Source: Podaxis mareebaensis
Taxonomy: Eukaryota; Basidiomycota; Agaricomycetes; Agaricales; Agaricaceae
Length of the DNA: 64,000 nt
Direction: 5' to 3'
NCBI GenBank assembly: GCA_018524725.1
Contig: JAEUWP010000562.1
Coordinates: 496,001-560,000, forward strand
The translations under genes and the position numbers were made by a program. The notes under the pieces were generated by a model. The model did not search any database, was not told the DNA's origin, and was given only the letters and a program-made list of their open reading frames with translations. This document shows positions 1 through 11,606 of the stretch, piece by piece (position 1 is the first letter of the stretch; every line of letters begins with the position of its first letter).

Positions 1-1990
1 AGAGATACTCCTACCTAGATTCCGCTTCATCATCACTGACAACCCTGCGTCTCTTCGCGGGACGCTTACTTTGACCACTGCTGGAGGGGATCAGCTAAAG
101 AAGCAACACCATAAGGGTGCAATCTGGATCACCTAGAGAGATCCTCGCCATCAACTACGATTGGTGCGTCTTTAGAATTCTTCCTGTCTCCGAGCATCTT
201 GAGTTTGGTTACGGTCTCGTCGTTGAACTGGAACCAGGATTGCCTCCTAAGGATAGAGGTGTCAGATATACTCTGAGACGGTGTGGTACACCTACTCCGT
301 GTCGTAGACTTGCGCCTCATAGTGACCATGGTAGGCACTCGGTCCCTTATGTAGAAGAATACCCGCCAGTTCGTAAACGTTGGTTTCTCGTTCTTCAGGG
401 GTTGGCTCGCCACCATATGTCAGGAATTGGTTCATGTCGAGAGTGGTAGGAAATGAGATCGTATATTTTGACTTCCTCCTTTCCATAGTAGAGAAGTCAT
501 AGACGAAACGAAGCAAGGAAAAGTGTAGTATTGGTGGCAGTTGGCTCAGCTGAGTATACCTGGTTGCATCCCGCAGATCATTGCATTGCGGACAACGATA
601 CCTCGACTTTGGGTGAGATGAGACTCTTTGAACGTGAATGGTTGTGCTTACTGGTTGTCGCCCGTCAGTTTCTCTTCACGCAACATCATCATTATACAAT
701 CCTCAAGTTTGGAGTTATTCTGCCAGGCGTCAATGGTTATCGGGTGGGCTATAATAAATGCCATACCTCAAATCTAATCTCTATCTCCAGAAAATCTGTT
801 GTCCTTTCCGAACGATAATGACACGTGTCGCAAATTGTGCCATATAACTGTGTCCCTTGGAACTAAAGGATTTATAGAGGTGCGTCGGAGTCAGCATGTT
901 TGACAACAAACCTGATTGGAAACCAAGGAGCGCAGTTCCGGAACTGACTGCTTTCGGAATTCGGTGTCCAGGTGCGACATGAAAAGCTTTGAGAATCTGA
1001 ACAAGTTTGATGAGAAAGTGGCCAAAATCAAGAAAATAAATGAACTTACTCTTGTGCGTCTTGTTGTTCCGCTGCCCGGAGGTGCAAGCTTTCTACCAAC
1101 GAAGTTGGATTGAAAACTTTGCGTGTACCCTCCTGTAACGCGGTAAATGTAACTTGTAGCTGGAAGAGAGGAGAATCCTGGTCTTGTTCGGAAAGGCTCT
1201 CTAAAAAAGAGGGGGAAGAGGTACCTTTATCGTATCCATTCCTGATTGAAGCTGACACTGATAAACACCCCCACGGAAGGCTAGATTTCGGAACCAGACC
1301 TATGAAGTGATGTTTGTTGGACTTAACGACGAAGAAGTGGGTGAGCGTACCTGTAAGGAAGCATTGGCATAGCAAGTGGCACCTAGATTCTTCAAGTCGA
1401 CCGTGGTCACTGATGCGGCGAAACAAGTCGTTTGTTTTGAACACGCACCCTGAGCCCTACAGGGAGGTCTGATACTCGGTTGTCCTCGATTGGGTTGTAT
1501 CCAGCTGTCGCTATCTTCAAAAATTCTTGCATAACGGTCTCTGGGTAATGACGTGGTGAGCTGACTCCAACCATCATACGCAGGATTGCATACCCTCATC
1601 TTCCCACTTCTCCTGTCCAAGATAGTTGAGACAATTTGGGTTGTCTTTACAGCTCTTCTTCGTACATTTATCTTGCTCGTCGTCTGAGATAACAATGACA
1701 TCGTCCTCTTTGGCCGTTCTATCTTTCTCCTCCGGAGGGGTTGGAGGCGGTTGAGCTTGAGATATTGCATACTTGTTTATGCAGAACGCGTTCATATTCC
1801 TTGCTGACAGTCCGTATGCCGTTAGATAATGTTCCGGAGTAATATCCGCCACCTGAGAAACTTCAGAGCCGACCCAGTTCCATAGGGAAGACTGGGGGCT
1901 CTTTGCAGGTACAAGATAGCGTTTGAGAGATTCTCCTGGGGCAAGGCCTTTGCTCGCGGCGGGACTACGCTTAGGGCGCTTAGGAGGCAT
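1..1990 (-). CDS. USP48-type ubiquitin carboxyl-terminal hydrolase (partial, C-terminus beyond left edge)
   Basis: This is a cysteine deubiquitinase of the USP (C19) family that removes ubiquitin from proteins. The start is the ATG at 1990 on the minus strand (MPPKRPKRSP). A basic, Ser/Pro-rich N-terminus is followed by a short Cys-containing segment (KSCKDNPNCLNYLGQ). The Cys box LKNLGATCYANASLQ, which carries the catalytic Cys, lies near 1460-1520. FNPTSLVESLHLRAAEQQDAQ follows at 1046-1120. The His box (AYHGHYEAQVYD, then WFQFND) lies at about 230-330. The order Cys box, QDAQE, LRFVYDF, YELAGILLHKG, HGHY matches the USP48/plant UBP26 group, as I recall it. Several short introns interrupt it. 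The gene runs off the left edge, so the C-terminal part is not visible. It is head to head with GAA1, with about 150 bp between the start codons. Confidence 0.88.
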
Positions 1991-2138
1991 ATCGTCAAGA
2001 CAGAGGTAAGGTTGTGGATGGGTGAAGTATGCAAACGCGCCAAGGACGCGAACTGAGTATTGAATAACGAATGATGAATTGGAATACCAGGGTCTCATCA
2101 ACGTCACCGTCACCTGCTTATGCACCTTCCACCATCCT

Positions 2139-4588
2139 ATGGACAACAAGATCCCTCCCAAGCCATCGCTTCTACAGCGGATAACCCTCAAGTTGCAAGA
2201 AAAGATCAAATCAAGAGGAAACACCACCGTAACACGTCTACAGAGGCGTCGGGCTTTCACCACATTCTTCACCCGTCACCTTTCACGGTTGATGTGAGCA
2301 ATTACTCTGCACCCCTTTTCGGCACTAATTCCCCGCTTTAGAGCTGCACTCCTAACAGCCGGATACCTTTGGCTGTTACTGTTACCTTCTCCAAGGTTGG
2401 GGCGCGGGACTTATATTGACGAGAATGCCTTGCAACCCAGTCAGGTACGTTGCCAGCTAATACCTTGGATATCCTGATTAGACAGACTCTTCAGGTGAAT
2501 ACATACTGGAACTGGGGAGATGTTCACGCCGCGGACAAATATCTCGAACAGCTGGAGTCTTTGAGAGACTTTAATGCGACTGCTCAGCAGTGAGTATTCC
2601 ACCCTTCATTTGGTGACCCATTCCACGAAGCTTTTCGAACCACAGACGTGCTCAATTCTTGATGAACGAATTCTCAAAACTCGGGCTATCATCTGCCACA
2701 CAAAGATACTCATTCCAGTCAAGGTCAAGCCATCGAGTACGTCTACTCGAGCCCCCTATCTCCACCCTCACCTGATTCTCATGCCAAAGCACGGCATTGA
2801 GGGTGTAAACGCTTATGCCATACTTGCCTCGCCTCGAGCACCCCGCAACGAAGCGATGGTGATCAGCGCATCCTGGTTAAGCAGGACTGGCGAAGGGGAC
2901 GGCACGTTGAACCTCCGCGGTGTCTCCACTGTTCTCGCCTTGGCTCGGTTTCTGAAAAGTGTGTTCTCAGGTTCAACTTCGACATACTGCTGCTGATTCA
3001 TGTTGTTAGATTATTCTCTGTGGGCGAAGGACATCGTATTTGTAATTAGCGACGGTTATCTTGATGGAATGCATGCGTGGCTGAATGCATATCACGGAGC
3101 CCAGCAAGCCAGTGAGTCCGAGACAACGAAGTAAGATGAAACACTCAACCCTGAATGCCGCAGACCTCGACGCCGAACCACTTGAGCTAGCCTCAGGTGT
3201 GATATGGACCGCACTTGATATTGACTATCCGGGACATTCTTTTTCTCATCTCGGACTTTTCTTTGGTAAAGTTCACACTCCATGAAAGCTCAAGGCATCT
3301 ACTAATCCGTCTCTAGAGGGTCTAAACGGTAGACTTCCAAACCAAGATTTGATGAACTCAGTGCAACGTATTGCCCGTTATACCGGTCAGGTACCGGTCA
3401 CGGTTTACGATCACATTGAATGGCGAGATCCTTCTAGTGGACCTTCTGAACTCGCTTTCTTGCCTTCAGTCTTGCGCCACAACCCTGAAATCAAAGACTT
3501 CGTTTATCGAGCCAAAAATATACTCCGGCATATTGGGTATCAAGCAAGGGGAAAACCAAGTGGGGTGCATGGTCTCTACCATCAGTGTGTTACTTTATTT
3601 CTGGGTCGATCACCTTATCTTACGGAACCAGGTTCCGTATAGATGCTATTACTGTTTTTGCTGTGCCAGCGACGGGTCCTCATGGATTCCATGCCTTAGG
3701 ACGGTGAGAACCCTGTTAGTTTCTTCTCCCTTCAACAATGATTCTAATCGATGATCGACAGGATCGTGGAATCAAGTCTTCGTACGATGAACAATCTTCT
3801 TGAACGCCTACACGCATCATTCTTCTTTTTCATACTTACAACGCCTGATCGGTTCATGAAGATTGGAAGCTATCTTCCCAGTGCGGTCCTGATCAGTGTT
3901 GCAATGATGTTTCAAGGACTTCGATGTTGGGTGGATGCTGGATGGAGGCCCGATCATCCTCTTGAGAACAAGAGCGATCACTCCCCCAAAACCCCTATAT
4001 GGTCTAAACGAAGTCGTCCCGTGTTGCACGTCCTGGCCATGATGTTGATGACCCACTTGCTCGGTGTTGCTCTATTCCTCATAATACGAAGTTCTTGGTT
4101 CTTAGATGGTCAAAAGGTTGGTCTTTGAAAACTAAAACAGCTACAGGTTACTCAATTCGCCTTAGACCCTTACGCCACTTATTGTGCTCGCAGTTTCAAT
4201 GGCTCCGTTCGTGATATCAAAGATGTCCTACCCTCACCACCAAGACGTTGCTCCCGCCTGGCTAGTCTTGAAAGCATTGAATCTCTGCTTCGCATCTACT
4301 GTAATCTCCACTATCACAGTGCTCAATTTCTCACTAGCTGCTTTACTTGTAGTCACATTGGGGCTTCCGTTATCACTTGCACGTCCTACTAGCTCAACGC
4401 TTCTCTTCTGGTCCAAACATATCCCTTATGCCTCCCTCGCCTCAGGATGGCTGTTCCTCCATCAGGAGACCAGGTATGCTGTGTGGCAATGGGAGGTTCT
4501 ATCAGGTTGGTTTGCTCCCTTTATCTGTCTCATTTATACCCCTCTAGTCATACAAGCAGGTGTTGTGTGCATTCTAACAGACTTGTGA
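2139..4588 (+). CDS. GAA1: GPI transamidase complex subunit Gaa1
   Basis: Gaa1 is a multi-pass ER membrane subunit of the complex that attaches GPI anchors to proteins. The N-terminus has a basic stretch (RLQRRRAF) and then a membrane segment at about residues 50-67, ending LLLLPSPRLGRGTYIDENAL, which is the typical Gaa1 opening. The lumenal M28-like part follows (NAYAILASPRAPRNEAMVI, then DIVFVISDGYLDGMHAWLN). The C-terminal half (3750-4588) holds several hydrophobic helices. Exon 1 (2139-2293) joins 2342 through a 48-bp intron that removes an apparent stop. At least six more short introns follow. An upstream in-frame ATG at 2079 is an alternative start. The stop is taken at 4586-4588. Reading through a 34-bp GT..AG stretch (4560-4593) would extend the protein to 4683, but that is too short for a normal intron. 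It converges on TAF7. Confidence 0.9.
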
Positions 4589-4641
4589 TGTAGTGGTATG
4601 CATTAGAATACAAAGCACTCAATACAAAGCAGCCTCTAAGT

Positions 4642-6344
4642 CTATCCTATTTCCATGGCCGGCGGATCGTCCGAACCGAATAAATCGTCGTCCTCCCCAC
4701 CACCGGCCCCTGCGTCCTGGTCGCCCGCTGTTTCAGGATCTGTGTCCTCTGCTGCATTCATACTTATCCCTTCCTTCTTCATTCGCTGCTTTTCTTTAAG
4801 CTCGTCGCGCTGAGCAAGCTTCATTTCAAGATCCGCAGTCAACTTCTTCAATGCATCCTCGAATCGTTTCTGCAGCAAATTGGCAATTAGACAGAGTTAG
4901 ACTTAGTCCAAGTTCACTCACTCTAATAAGAGGATTCGCTGAGCTTGCAATTTCGTTATTCTTCTTGGCCACCGCTGCCTCGAGATCCCGAATTTCCTCG
5001 TTGAGCAACTTCCTAGCCTGAACGTCTTCATCATCGTCATCCTCCGACTCCTCCTCTTCACTTTCGTCTTCCTCGTCGTCATCCTCCTCATTCCCAGCTT
5101 CCTCCTCATCCCCAAGAGCGAGATCAAGTTCCGCAGCTAGCTCTTCGTCAATATCACCCTCCACCTCTTCCTCTTCTTCCTCTTCATCACCCTCTCCCAG
5201 ATCCTCTCTTGGAGTAGCCGCGTCGCCGAGGTCGGATATTGCGGGTGTTGGTGCATCTAGTGGCTCCTCACGCTCAATGAATTTCGAGTCAGATAGGTCG
5301 GGATTGACATTTTCCAGGACCTCTGCGCAACGCATCGAATATGTGAGTACTGAAATTGTAAACTGAGAACGAAACGAAGACAGACCGTATTTGACCTCAG
5401 TAGCAAGAGCATCTTCGTCTAAGAGTCGTTCCACTTGTTCTTCAACACTCTCAATGGTCTAACAAAAGGTTAGATTAGTATTGTAGTGAAACACAAAGCG
5501 GCAATGGCGCACTCTTCGATTCACTCGCTTCCTGAATCTGCGCTTTCGAACGTGATGGAGTGGAGGTGTAATCCCGTGTGGCCAAATAAACTCATCAATG
5601 TTGAAGTTCTTCTGTGTTCCAACTTGCTCATCGTTTTCAACCTTGCCCTCAACAACCAGCATCTGCATGAGGATCAGGATACATGATAGTATAATGAAGG
5701 AAAGACATAACCTGACATATGTCTGCAACCTTGAACATCTGCTTGTTGTCCAATGTCTTTTGCGACTCAATGATACAAGGAAGGTCCACGAGTTTCGCGG
5801 AATATGTATTGTTACCGATATGAAACACAGCACGACGGGAGTCTATACGATGGTCAACGCAATTCCCACAATGAGATCCGCCTGAAGTAAACTCACCCTT
5901 GAACTTGAACCAGACGTCATTCGACACCTCTCTTGACTGAACCATTTTCCTGAGCTTCTCAAGGTCTTCTCCAGGGGGCATTCGTAGAATAAACTGCTCC
6001 TCAAACGCCAACTCCTCGTCATCTGAATCCAACTCTCTATCGTATGGGCCCAAGAACGACATGCCGGGAGCCTGGGCAGCCGCTTTCTCACTAAGTTTTA
6101 ACTTGAGCTTGGGCTGTGCCTTAGGTCGCATCGCAGATGAGCGTGTGGTTCGCTCTGAGCCTTCTCCTGACAGATTGTACATCGTGCTTCCGCTACGGAG
6201 TCGAGAGCTGGAAGCTCGCTCAGGTAAGGTTCTTTGGGACGTCTGGGCGTGCTGCGATGAAGATGAAGCCCCGTTTAGAGGATGGGGGTCATCTGGTTGA
6301 GTTTCGACATCGATGTCGTCAACAACAATGAGGTCTTCTTCCAT
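4642..6344 (-). CDS. TAF7: TFIID subunit TAF7 (TAFII55)
   Basis: TAF7 is a TFIID subunit that binds TAF1 and acts in RNA polymerase II pre-initiation in the nucleus. Residues 1-110 are a low-complexity acidic and Ser/Arg-rich leader. The TAFII55 domain starts near residue 112 (ELAFEEQFILRMPPGEDLEK) and contains the highly conserved KLVDLPCIIESQKTLDNKQ, then MLVVEGKVEN and GITPPLHHVRKRRFRKR. A very acidic stretch rich in Glu and Asp follows (about 5020-5200), then a coiled-coil-like C-terminus (RDELKEKQRMKKEG) and an acidic end (GGEDDDLFGSDDPP). Four or more short introns are present. One removes FTSGGSHCG-like sequence at about 5840-5896. The stop codon at 4642 lies only about 50 bp from that of the convergent GAA1, so their 3' UTRs must overlap. 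Confidence 0.93.
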
Positions 6345-6485
6345 TGGGCATGTGTATGTGAAGGGGTGATAGCGGTTGGAGGAGTCACCCTTTCTTGACG
6401 GGACGCTCCCAAGTCCGCGCGCTCAGTCACGTGCCTTTCCTTTCGCTGTATTTTTGAGTAGCAGAGGTGCATTTGGTACATGGAT

Positions 6486-7863
6486 CTACTCGTCATCAAT
6501 TAGTTGAATTTCTTCCTCGACTCCCTCGACTTCATCCTCATCCTCACCCTCGTCCCCTCCCTCTTCCTCATATTCCTCCTCTTCACCGTCTTTGTCAACC
6601 TTCCGGACCACAATTCTTATTGGAGAGCCGAGTAGCGCAAAATATCCCACAACGCTGCCAAGGGCCAGGCCAATAAACCCTAACGTCAGCTTCTCGTACT
6701 GAACATCTTCATCTGTTCTTCCCGAACTTTTGGTTTGTGCCGCTCTGACAGTACGGCGCGAAGGAATTAAATCCCAAAGGGAACTTCGGGAGGACTGCAT
6801 AGAGAACGTCGGTTGACCGCTTCCGAACGCTATGTCCTGTATGCGTTTCGCGTGATCAGCAAGTGTCGTATACCATTCCTCTGCGAGCTCTTTAATGAAC
6901 GTATCTGGGAATGGTGGAATAATCAGGAGAAGTGTGTGCGCTGCAAGAATAAGATCCAGTGTAGTAGGCCTGGGACGGGAGTCAGGTCTATGGGGGCGTT
7001 ACTGGGTTCCCTGGGCTTACAATCCTTTATAGACGAACTGTCTGCCTTCGAGCAAGCGGGCATAGATACCGAGGATCTCTTTTGCTTTATCTTGGATCTG
7101 AGATGAGTGAGCCCGAGGAGATTTCTTGTATAAGCGCACATGCATACCCTTTCTTTCTCAAAGGCTTGATTGAATGTCTGCTTCGCACTTTCCTTTGCTT
7201 CGTTTACTTTCTTATCCTTGAAAGATTTCTTCTCTGGCTCGGGTTGGGGTTGGTTCCATAGCCCAGCGCTTTCCAACCGGGGTTTATAAGACGCACGAAT
7301 GCGCCCCGGAATATAATACCGTTGCGGCAAGCCGTACATGCTCACGAGCGCCGGATGGACGACTTTCTCCCAGTTACTAGGACTAGAGTAATAAGTATGA
7401 TACTACAAACAATTCCAGTGAGTATTGTTCGGCTATGATGGCAATTGCAACCCACCACGAGATTCCCGAAGTGAGATTCTATGTGAGCAGTCCAGGCAAC
7501 TTTTTGCGACCGTTCAGAAGGTGTCAAAGGAGCGTCCAAATCATTCCGGCCGGGTTTCTTCAGTCCAGCTACGTATTTAATGATTGAAGGGAAAGAACTG
7601 ATGGTGAACTGGTCATGAACCAGGAACGGTAGTTGTCCTATGAATGGTTCGAGTTGTGAGGATGTAATTCTCTGAGAGGAAACAGATACCCACCTACCCG
7701 TTGGTGAAATGTCGGGGTTGTTACATTCTGAGATACTGAACTCCCCAGGGACCGTCAACTGGAGGTACAATACTGTTGCGAGACAGGTGGGATCGAAAGA
7801 GGACAAGCCCCATTGCCCGGGCCATACATATAGCGTGAAAGGAGAACTAGTCTGTCCATCCAT
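6486..7863 (-). CDS. SAM37: SAM complex subunit Sam37/metaxin, tail-anchored
   Basis: Sam37 (metaxin family) is part of the sorting and assembly machinery that inserts beta-barrel proteins into the mitochondrial outer membrane. The protein opens MDGQTSSPFTLYVWPGQWG with a metaxin/GST-N-like fold (LPFLVHDQFTISSFPSIIKY). The C-terminal GST-like part contains RPTTLDLILAAHTLLLIIPP. The last 105 residues could be mistaken for a separate small protein, but the reading frame runs straight into them from the metaxin domain (GQPTFSMQSSRSSLWDLIP). They carry one hydrophobic segment (LTLGFIGLALGSVVGYFALL), a likely outer-membrane tail anchor, followed by a long acidic tail (DKDGEEEEYEEEGGDEGED). The start is the ATG at 7863. 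At least four short introns are inferred. The family call is firm; exon edges in the middle are approximate. Confidence 0.88.
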
Positions 7864-8545
7864 CTCAACGCCTGTCTACTGAGTGGATTGGGTGAACAAA
7901 GAACGACGTCCGTTGTTTGTGAATATGTATGAACTTGGACGCGAGGTTGTTTTCGGTCAGTTGCCGGTGTGACATTGCGTATGATCGCCGGCGTGATGTT
8001 GTTTGGCAAGGACCCCCGCCTCAAACTACCTCATTGTCCCCCAAAAGCAGGAATAGGTATATGTAAGTCGAACACTCCGATAAATAGACAGCGCGGTGTC
8101 CTCATCTACTGTTTCTTTCCTTGCTGCCTCTCATACCCCCGAAGAAAGTGCGATTTCTGAGCCCACGACTACTGTCCCATGTGATGTTCTCATTGCGGCC
8201 CGCCCTCACCATTGCCACGGCAAGCAACTACGAAACTTCGAATCGGCTGTCACGAGGACCGACAATAATGTCACTGAATTGCCTACATATTACACTCGAT
8301 CCTCTAACTTACTATGTCCCTTGAGAAATCCTGAACAGGTCATATCCCATCATTCCGAATTCTATGCGGTACCCTTCCCGGCCCGCCATGTTGCCCAGAG
8401 AAGTTGCACCTCTGGTAGAAACTCGGAATGAAGCTCCTGTAAATTCAAACCTCTGGCTCATGTGCCACTGCCGAGTACGATTTTTTTTTTTTCAGATGGC
8501 ATATAAGTATGATTTCGCGGGCCTCGAAGGCTGAACCAGTAAACG
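7864..8545. other. Intergenic, promoter side of SAM37 and plyC
   Basis: Divergent start-to-start gap between SAM37 (minus) and the pectate lyase (plus). No convincing gene is seen. It holds a run of twelve T at 8481-8492 and a TATA-like element just before the pectate lyase. Short open stretches here lack ATG starts or family likeness. Confidence 0.6.
8502..8508 (+). promoter_or_regulatory. TATA-like box of the pectate lyase gene
   Basis: The sequence TATAAGT lies 44 bp before the ATG at 8546 and directly after a T12 tract. The spacing suits a TATA box of an inducible secreted-enzyme gene. This is inferred from position only. Confidence 0.45.
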
Positions 8546-10225
8546 ATGAAATTGACTGTATACTTTGCTTCATTGCTGAGCCTTGTTGCATCCTGCTCGG
8601 CCCTCCTCGCCTTTCCCGGAGCCGAAGGTATGAGCGCTAAGCAACTGGACGCTCCACCTGAACCAAGTCTTCTCAGGTTTTGGTGCTCAAGCCACAGGAG
8701 GTCGAGGTGGTTCCGTTTACGTTGTAACCAATCTCAATGACTCCGGAGCTGGTAGCTTCCGCGACGCAGTTTCACAATCTGGAAGGGTACGCTGAATAAC
8801 CTACTCATTAGTCTGTCGCTTCCAACACTCTGCAGATTGTCGTATTTGCTGTTGGTGGCCTCATCAAAATTAATAGCCGGATTGTGGTCAGCAGTCACAT
8901 CACCATCGCCGGGCAAACGGCTCCTGGTCAAGGCATTACAGTTTATGGCAATGGTGTTTCCTACTCTGGCGCGGACAACACGATTACTCGCTATATCCGC
9001 TACAGGATGGGAAAGAACGGTACGTAACCATTTATCATAGGAGGGCCCGTCGGCTCGCTGATGCGTTACTCATAGGCGACTCCGGAAAGGATGCTATCAC
9101 AATTGCCGATGGGGCGAACATGATCTTCGACCACGTTAGTGTATCTTGGGGCCGCGACGAGACCTTTTCTATCAGTGGAGATGTGTCGAACATCACCATC
9201 TCTGACTCTATTATCGCACAAGGCTTAGAGACTCACTCCTGCGGGGGTCTCATCCAAACCGATGGAGGAGTCAGCATCATTCGTACTTTATATATCGACA
9301 ACAAAACCAGAAATCCAAAGGTTAAGGGCGTGAATGAGTTCGTGAACAACGTGGTACGTACGGCACCCCTTTAAACTTCCTATGTCGACTGAGGGTTGGA
9401 CTTCGAGGTTTACAACTGGGGAGGAGGGGGCGGTTACATTGCCGGGGACTCTGATGGACCCTCCTATGCCAATATCATGAATAACGTCTTCATCAGCGGG
9501 CCTTCAACTTCCGTCACCGCTTGTGAGTAATCTTCCTCCCGCATCCAGCCGACTATGCTAAAGCCGTCGTTAGTCACTCGTGGAAACACCAACTTCCACG
9601 CATATGTATCCGATAATTACTACGACCCAGACCGAGTAAGGTACCGATGTATAACGGCGAACTGAGACTGACAGCTTCCCCACAGGACGGCACCCTTAAC
9701 GGCTCGATCTTATCTCCTACGTCCGCCAATTATTCGCCCATCGACTTCCAAGCAACGAGATATCCTTATCCTACTGTCAAAACTCTCCTCTCCCCGCTCG
9801 ATGCCCTAGCTAAAGTGCGGGCCTCAGCGGGTGCTAGCAAGTCAAGGGATAGCATTGACAATTACCTCATTAACACCGAACTTGCGTCTTACGGAAAGGT
9901 TGGAGCTTTGATCTCAGACCCAACTGCGTCACCCATTAACGGGCCTGGCACTATTGCTGGTGGGACAGTACGTGATTTTACTATGGTTGGCGACATGAAG
10001 CCAAACACTTGTTCTTCTACAGCCACCCAAAGATACAGACGGTGATGGAATCCCAGATGATTATGAGAATGCACACGGGACGAACCCGAACGTCAAAGAT
10101 TCTGCTAATATTGCTTCGAATGGATATGCGAGTGAGCCATCTATAACATTTTTATTCATCCTTTGGTCACTAACTACTGCGGCTAACTACTAGACATCGA
10201 GAACTATATCAATTCTTTGGTATAA
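8546..10225 (+). CDS. plyC: Secreted pectate lyase, plyC type
   Basis: This enzyme would cleave de-esterified pectin (polygalacturonate) by Ca2+-dependent beta-elimination outside the cell. The N-terminus is a signal peptide ([19 protein letters not shown]). The mature part runs [17 protein letters not shown] once a 48-bp intron near 8627-8674 is removed, then [48 protein letters not shown] and [14 protein letters not shown], all very close to Aspergillus pectate lyase C as I recall it. The right-handed beta-helix is followed by a C-terminal [12 protein letters not shown] loop, an EF-hand-like Ca2+ site typical of the group. About seven short introns are present. The last codons read [10 protein letters not shown] before TAA at 10223-10225. 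A saprotrophic or plant-associated life fits this gene, but the sequence does not show which. Confidence 0.9.
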
Positions 10226-10382
10226 AGCATGTTGCATAAGAACGAGTTTTAATCAATGGAAAAGACAGCATTCCGAAAGCATACAAAGACAGGAAAAACG
10301 CGAGACAGCAATATGAGCACTATAAACAACAAGCGAGACAATACGACAGCAGGTCAAGTTCGACAACGAAATCTCAAAGCAA

Positions 10383-11606
10383 TTAGGCCGTTGATTCTGG
10401 GGACGTTGTAGCAGGAGTAGCAGGCACTGAGTCGCTACGCTCCTCTGATTGATTCGTGGCTGATTTATTGAATGGGAATATTATTAAGCCTTCTCCTGGA
10501 TAGTTGACAGGTTTTTCTTCCTTTTCAGCAGGCGCTTTCAAGCTCACGGTCCTCCTAGCCTCCATGGTCGGTCGCTTCAGACGCTGGGAACCCTGTTTTA
10601 CTTGTGAACATTATTCATGTTTTGTCGAAGTGTGTTGCTCACCAAACGATAGTAGACTGGATCAATCAAAGCCTTCTTGGCGCTAGATGGAGGACTTGGG
10701 CTTGGGGTTAGTGTAACAGGAGGTACGCTAATCGGCATGCTAGCGACTCGGCGTGGGGCCGGTTTTTCCATTGAGGGCGCCGTCGGAACTTTCGCTTCCT
10801 CCATAATCCCTTGGGCCTGGAGGAAATCTGTGGAATCTCAGCACTATGTCTCGCATTCTTAAGAGTCACATACCAGGACTTCTGTAACGAAAAACAAAGG
10901 AAACATAGGTGCTCGGTTTCCTTTGACCCGGGTTATCATACGGCTCAACCCTCCACGTAGAAGGATATTGTTCGAAAGAAGGCTGCTCAGCTCCAAACCT
11001 GTTCATGTGAAGGACACCGTCCTTGGATGCATGAGCGGAGGAACGTACCCAATGCGCATACCATTCTTGCCCTTGTGTGCTTTAGGAAGCTGTTGAAGCG
11101 CGTTGGGAGGTGCTACAGATGCAAATTTGACTCTTTTGATTCGGAGGACTATCGTGCCTACGTCCTTGCCGGTCGAAACCGAATCTTGCAGATCAGCAGC
11201 TACCATGAATGAGAAAGTTGTTTAGAACAAAGGCAGTGGAACACTTACCACTCTCGTCAACCTTCTGGAAAACGAAAGGTCTTTCGGATGCTGGTCCCGT
11301 TCTTACACCTCCTCGCCATGCCATCCCCTCTCCATACAAGAACCTGCCTGGAGCTAGGTAGCCATCCAACATGATGTATGCACAGGTTTCAACTTTCCCT
11401 CCATGATCCTTCCAATACACGGAGAAAGTCTGAGGCCGTTTCAGCAAGTTATTTTTGTTATGTAATAGGATTGCACGCACCTTGCCCTCCTCGCTGGGGA
11501 TCCAACAAGACACCCTATGAGCAGAATTGTCAACGGCAACCAGGTACTCCGGCAATGGATTCCCGTCGACTACAATCCAAGCCGAAAATCCACGGTGGGT
11601 GAGCAT
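10383..11606 (-). CDS. Fungal DUF7918-type protein, function unknown
   Basis: The start is the ATG at 11606 (MLTHRGFSAWIVVDGNPLPE). The N-terminal 200 or so residues form a globular, beta-rich domain: LVAVDNSAHRVSCWIPSEEG, then SVYWKDHGGKVETCAYIMLD, LAPGRFLYGEG and RPFVFQKVDE. I associate this with DUF7918, a domain common in basidiomycetes and without known function. A clean intron (about 11432-11481) separates EEGK from TFSVYW. The C-terminal half is low-complexity, Pro/Ser/Lys-rich (SVPPVTLTPSPSPPSSAKK; PATPATTSPESTA at the end). No signal peptide or membrane segment is seen, so it is probably cytosolic or nuclear. The exact intron pattern between 10600 and 11000 is uncertain. Confidence 0.75.

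Noticed and set aside
4930..5210. Tandem repeat of CCTCNTC-like units
   Set aside because: It is the antisense of the acidic Glu/Asp region of TAF7, so codon bias explains it.
6486..6800. Separate small membrane-protein gene of 104 residues
   Set aside because: The reading frame continues upstream without a stop into the metaxin/Sam37 C-terminal domain (RPTTLDLILAAHTLLL), so it is the end of SAM37.
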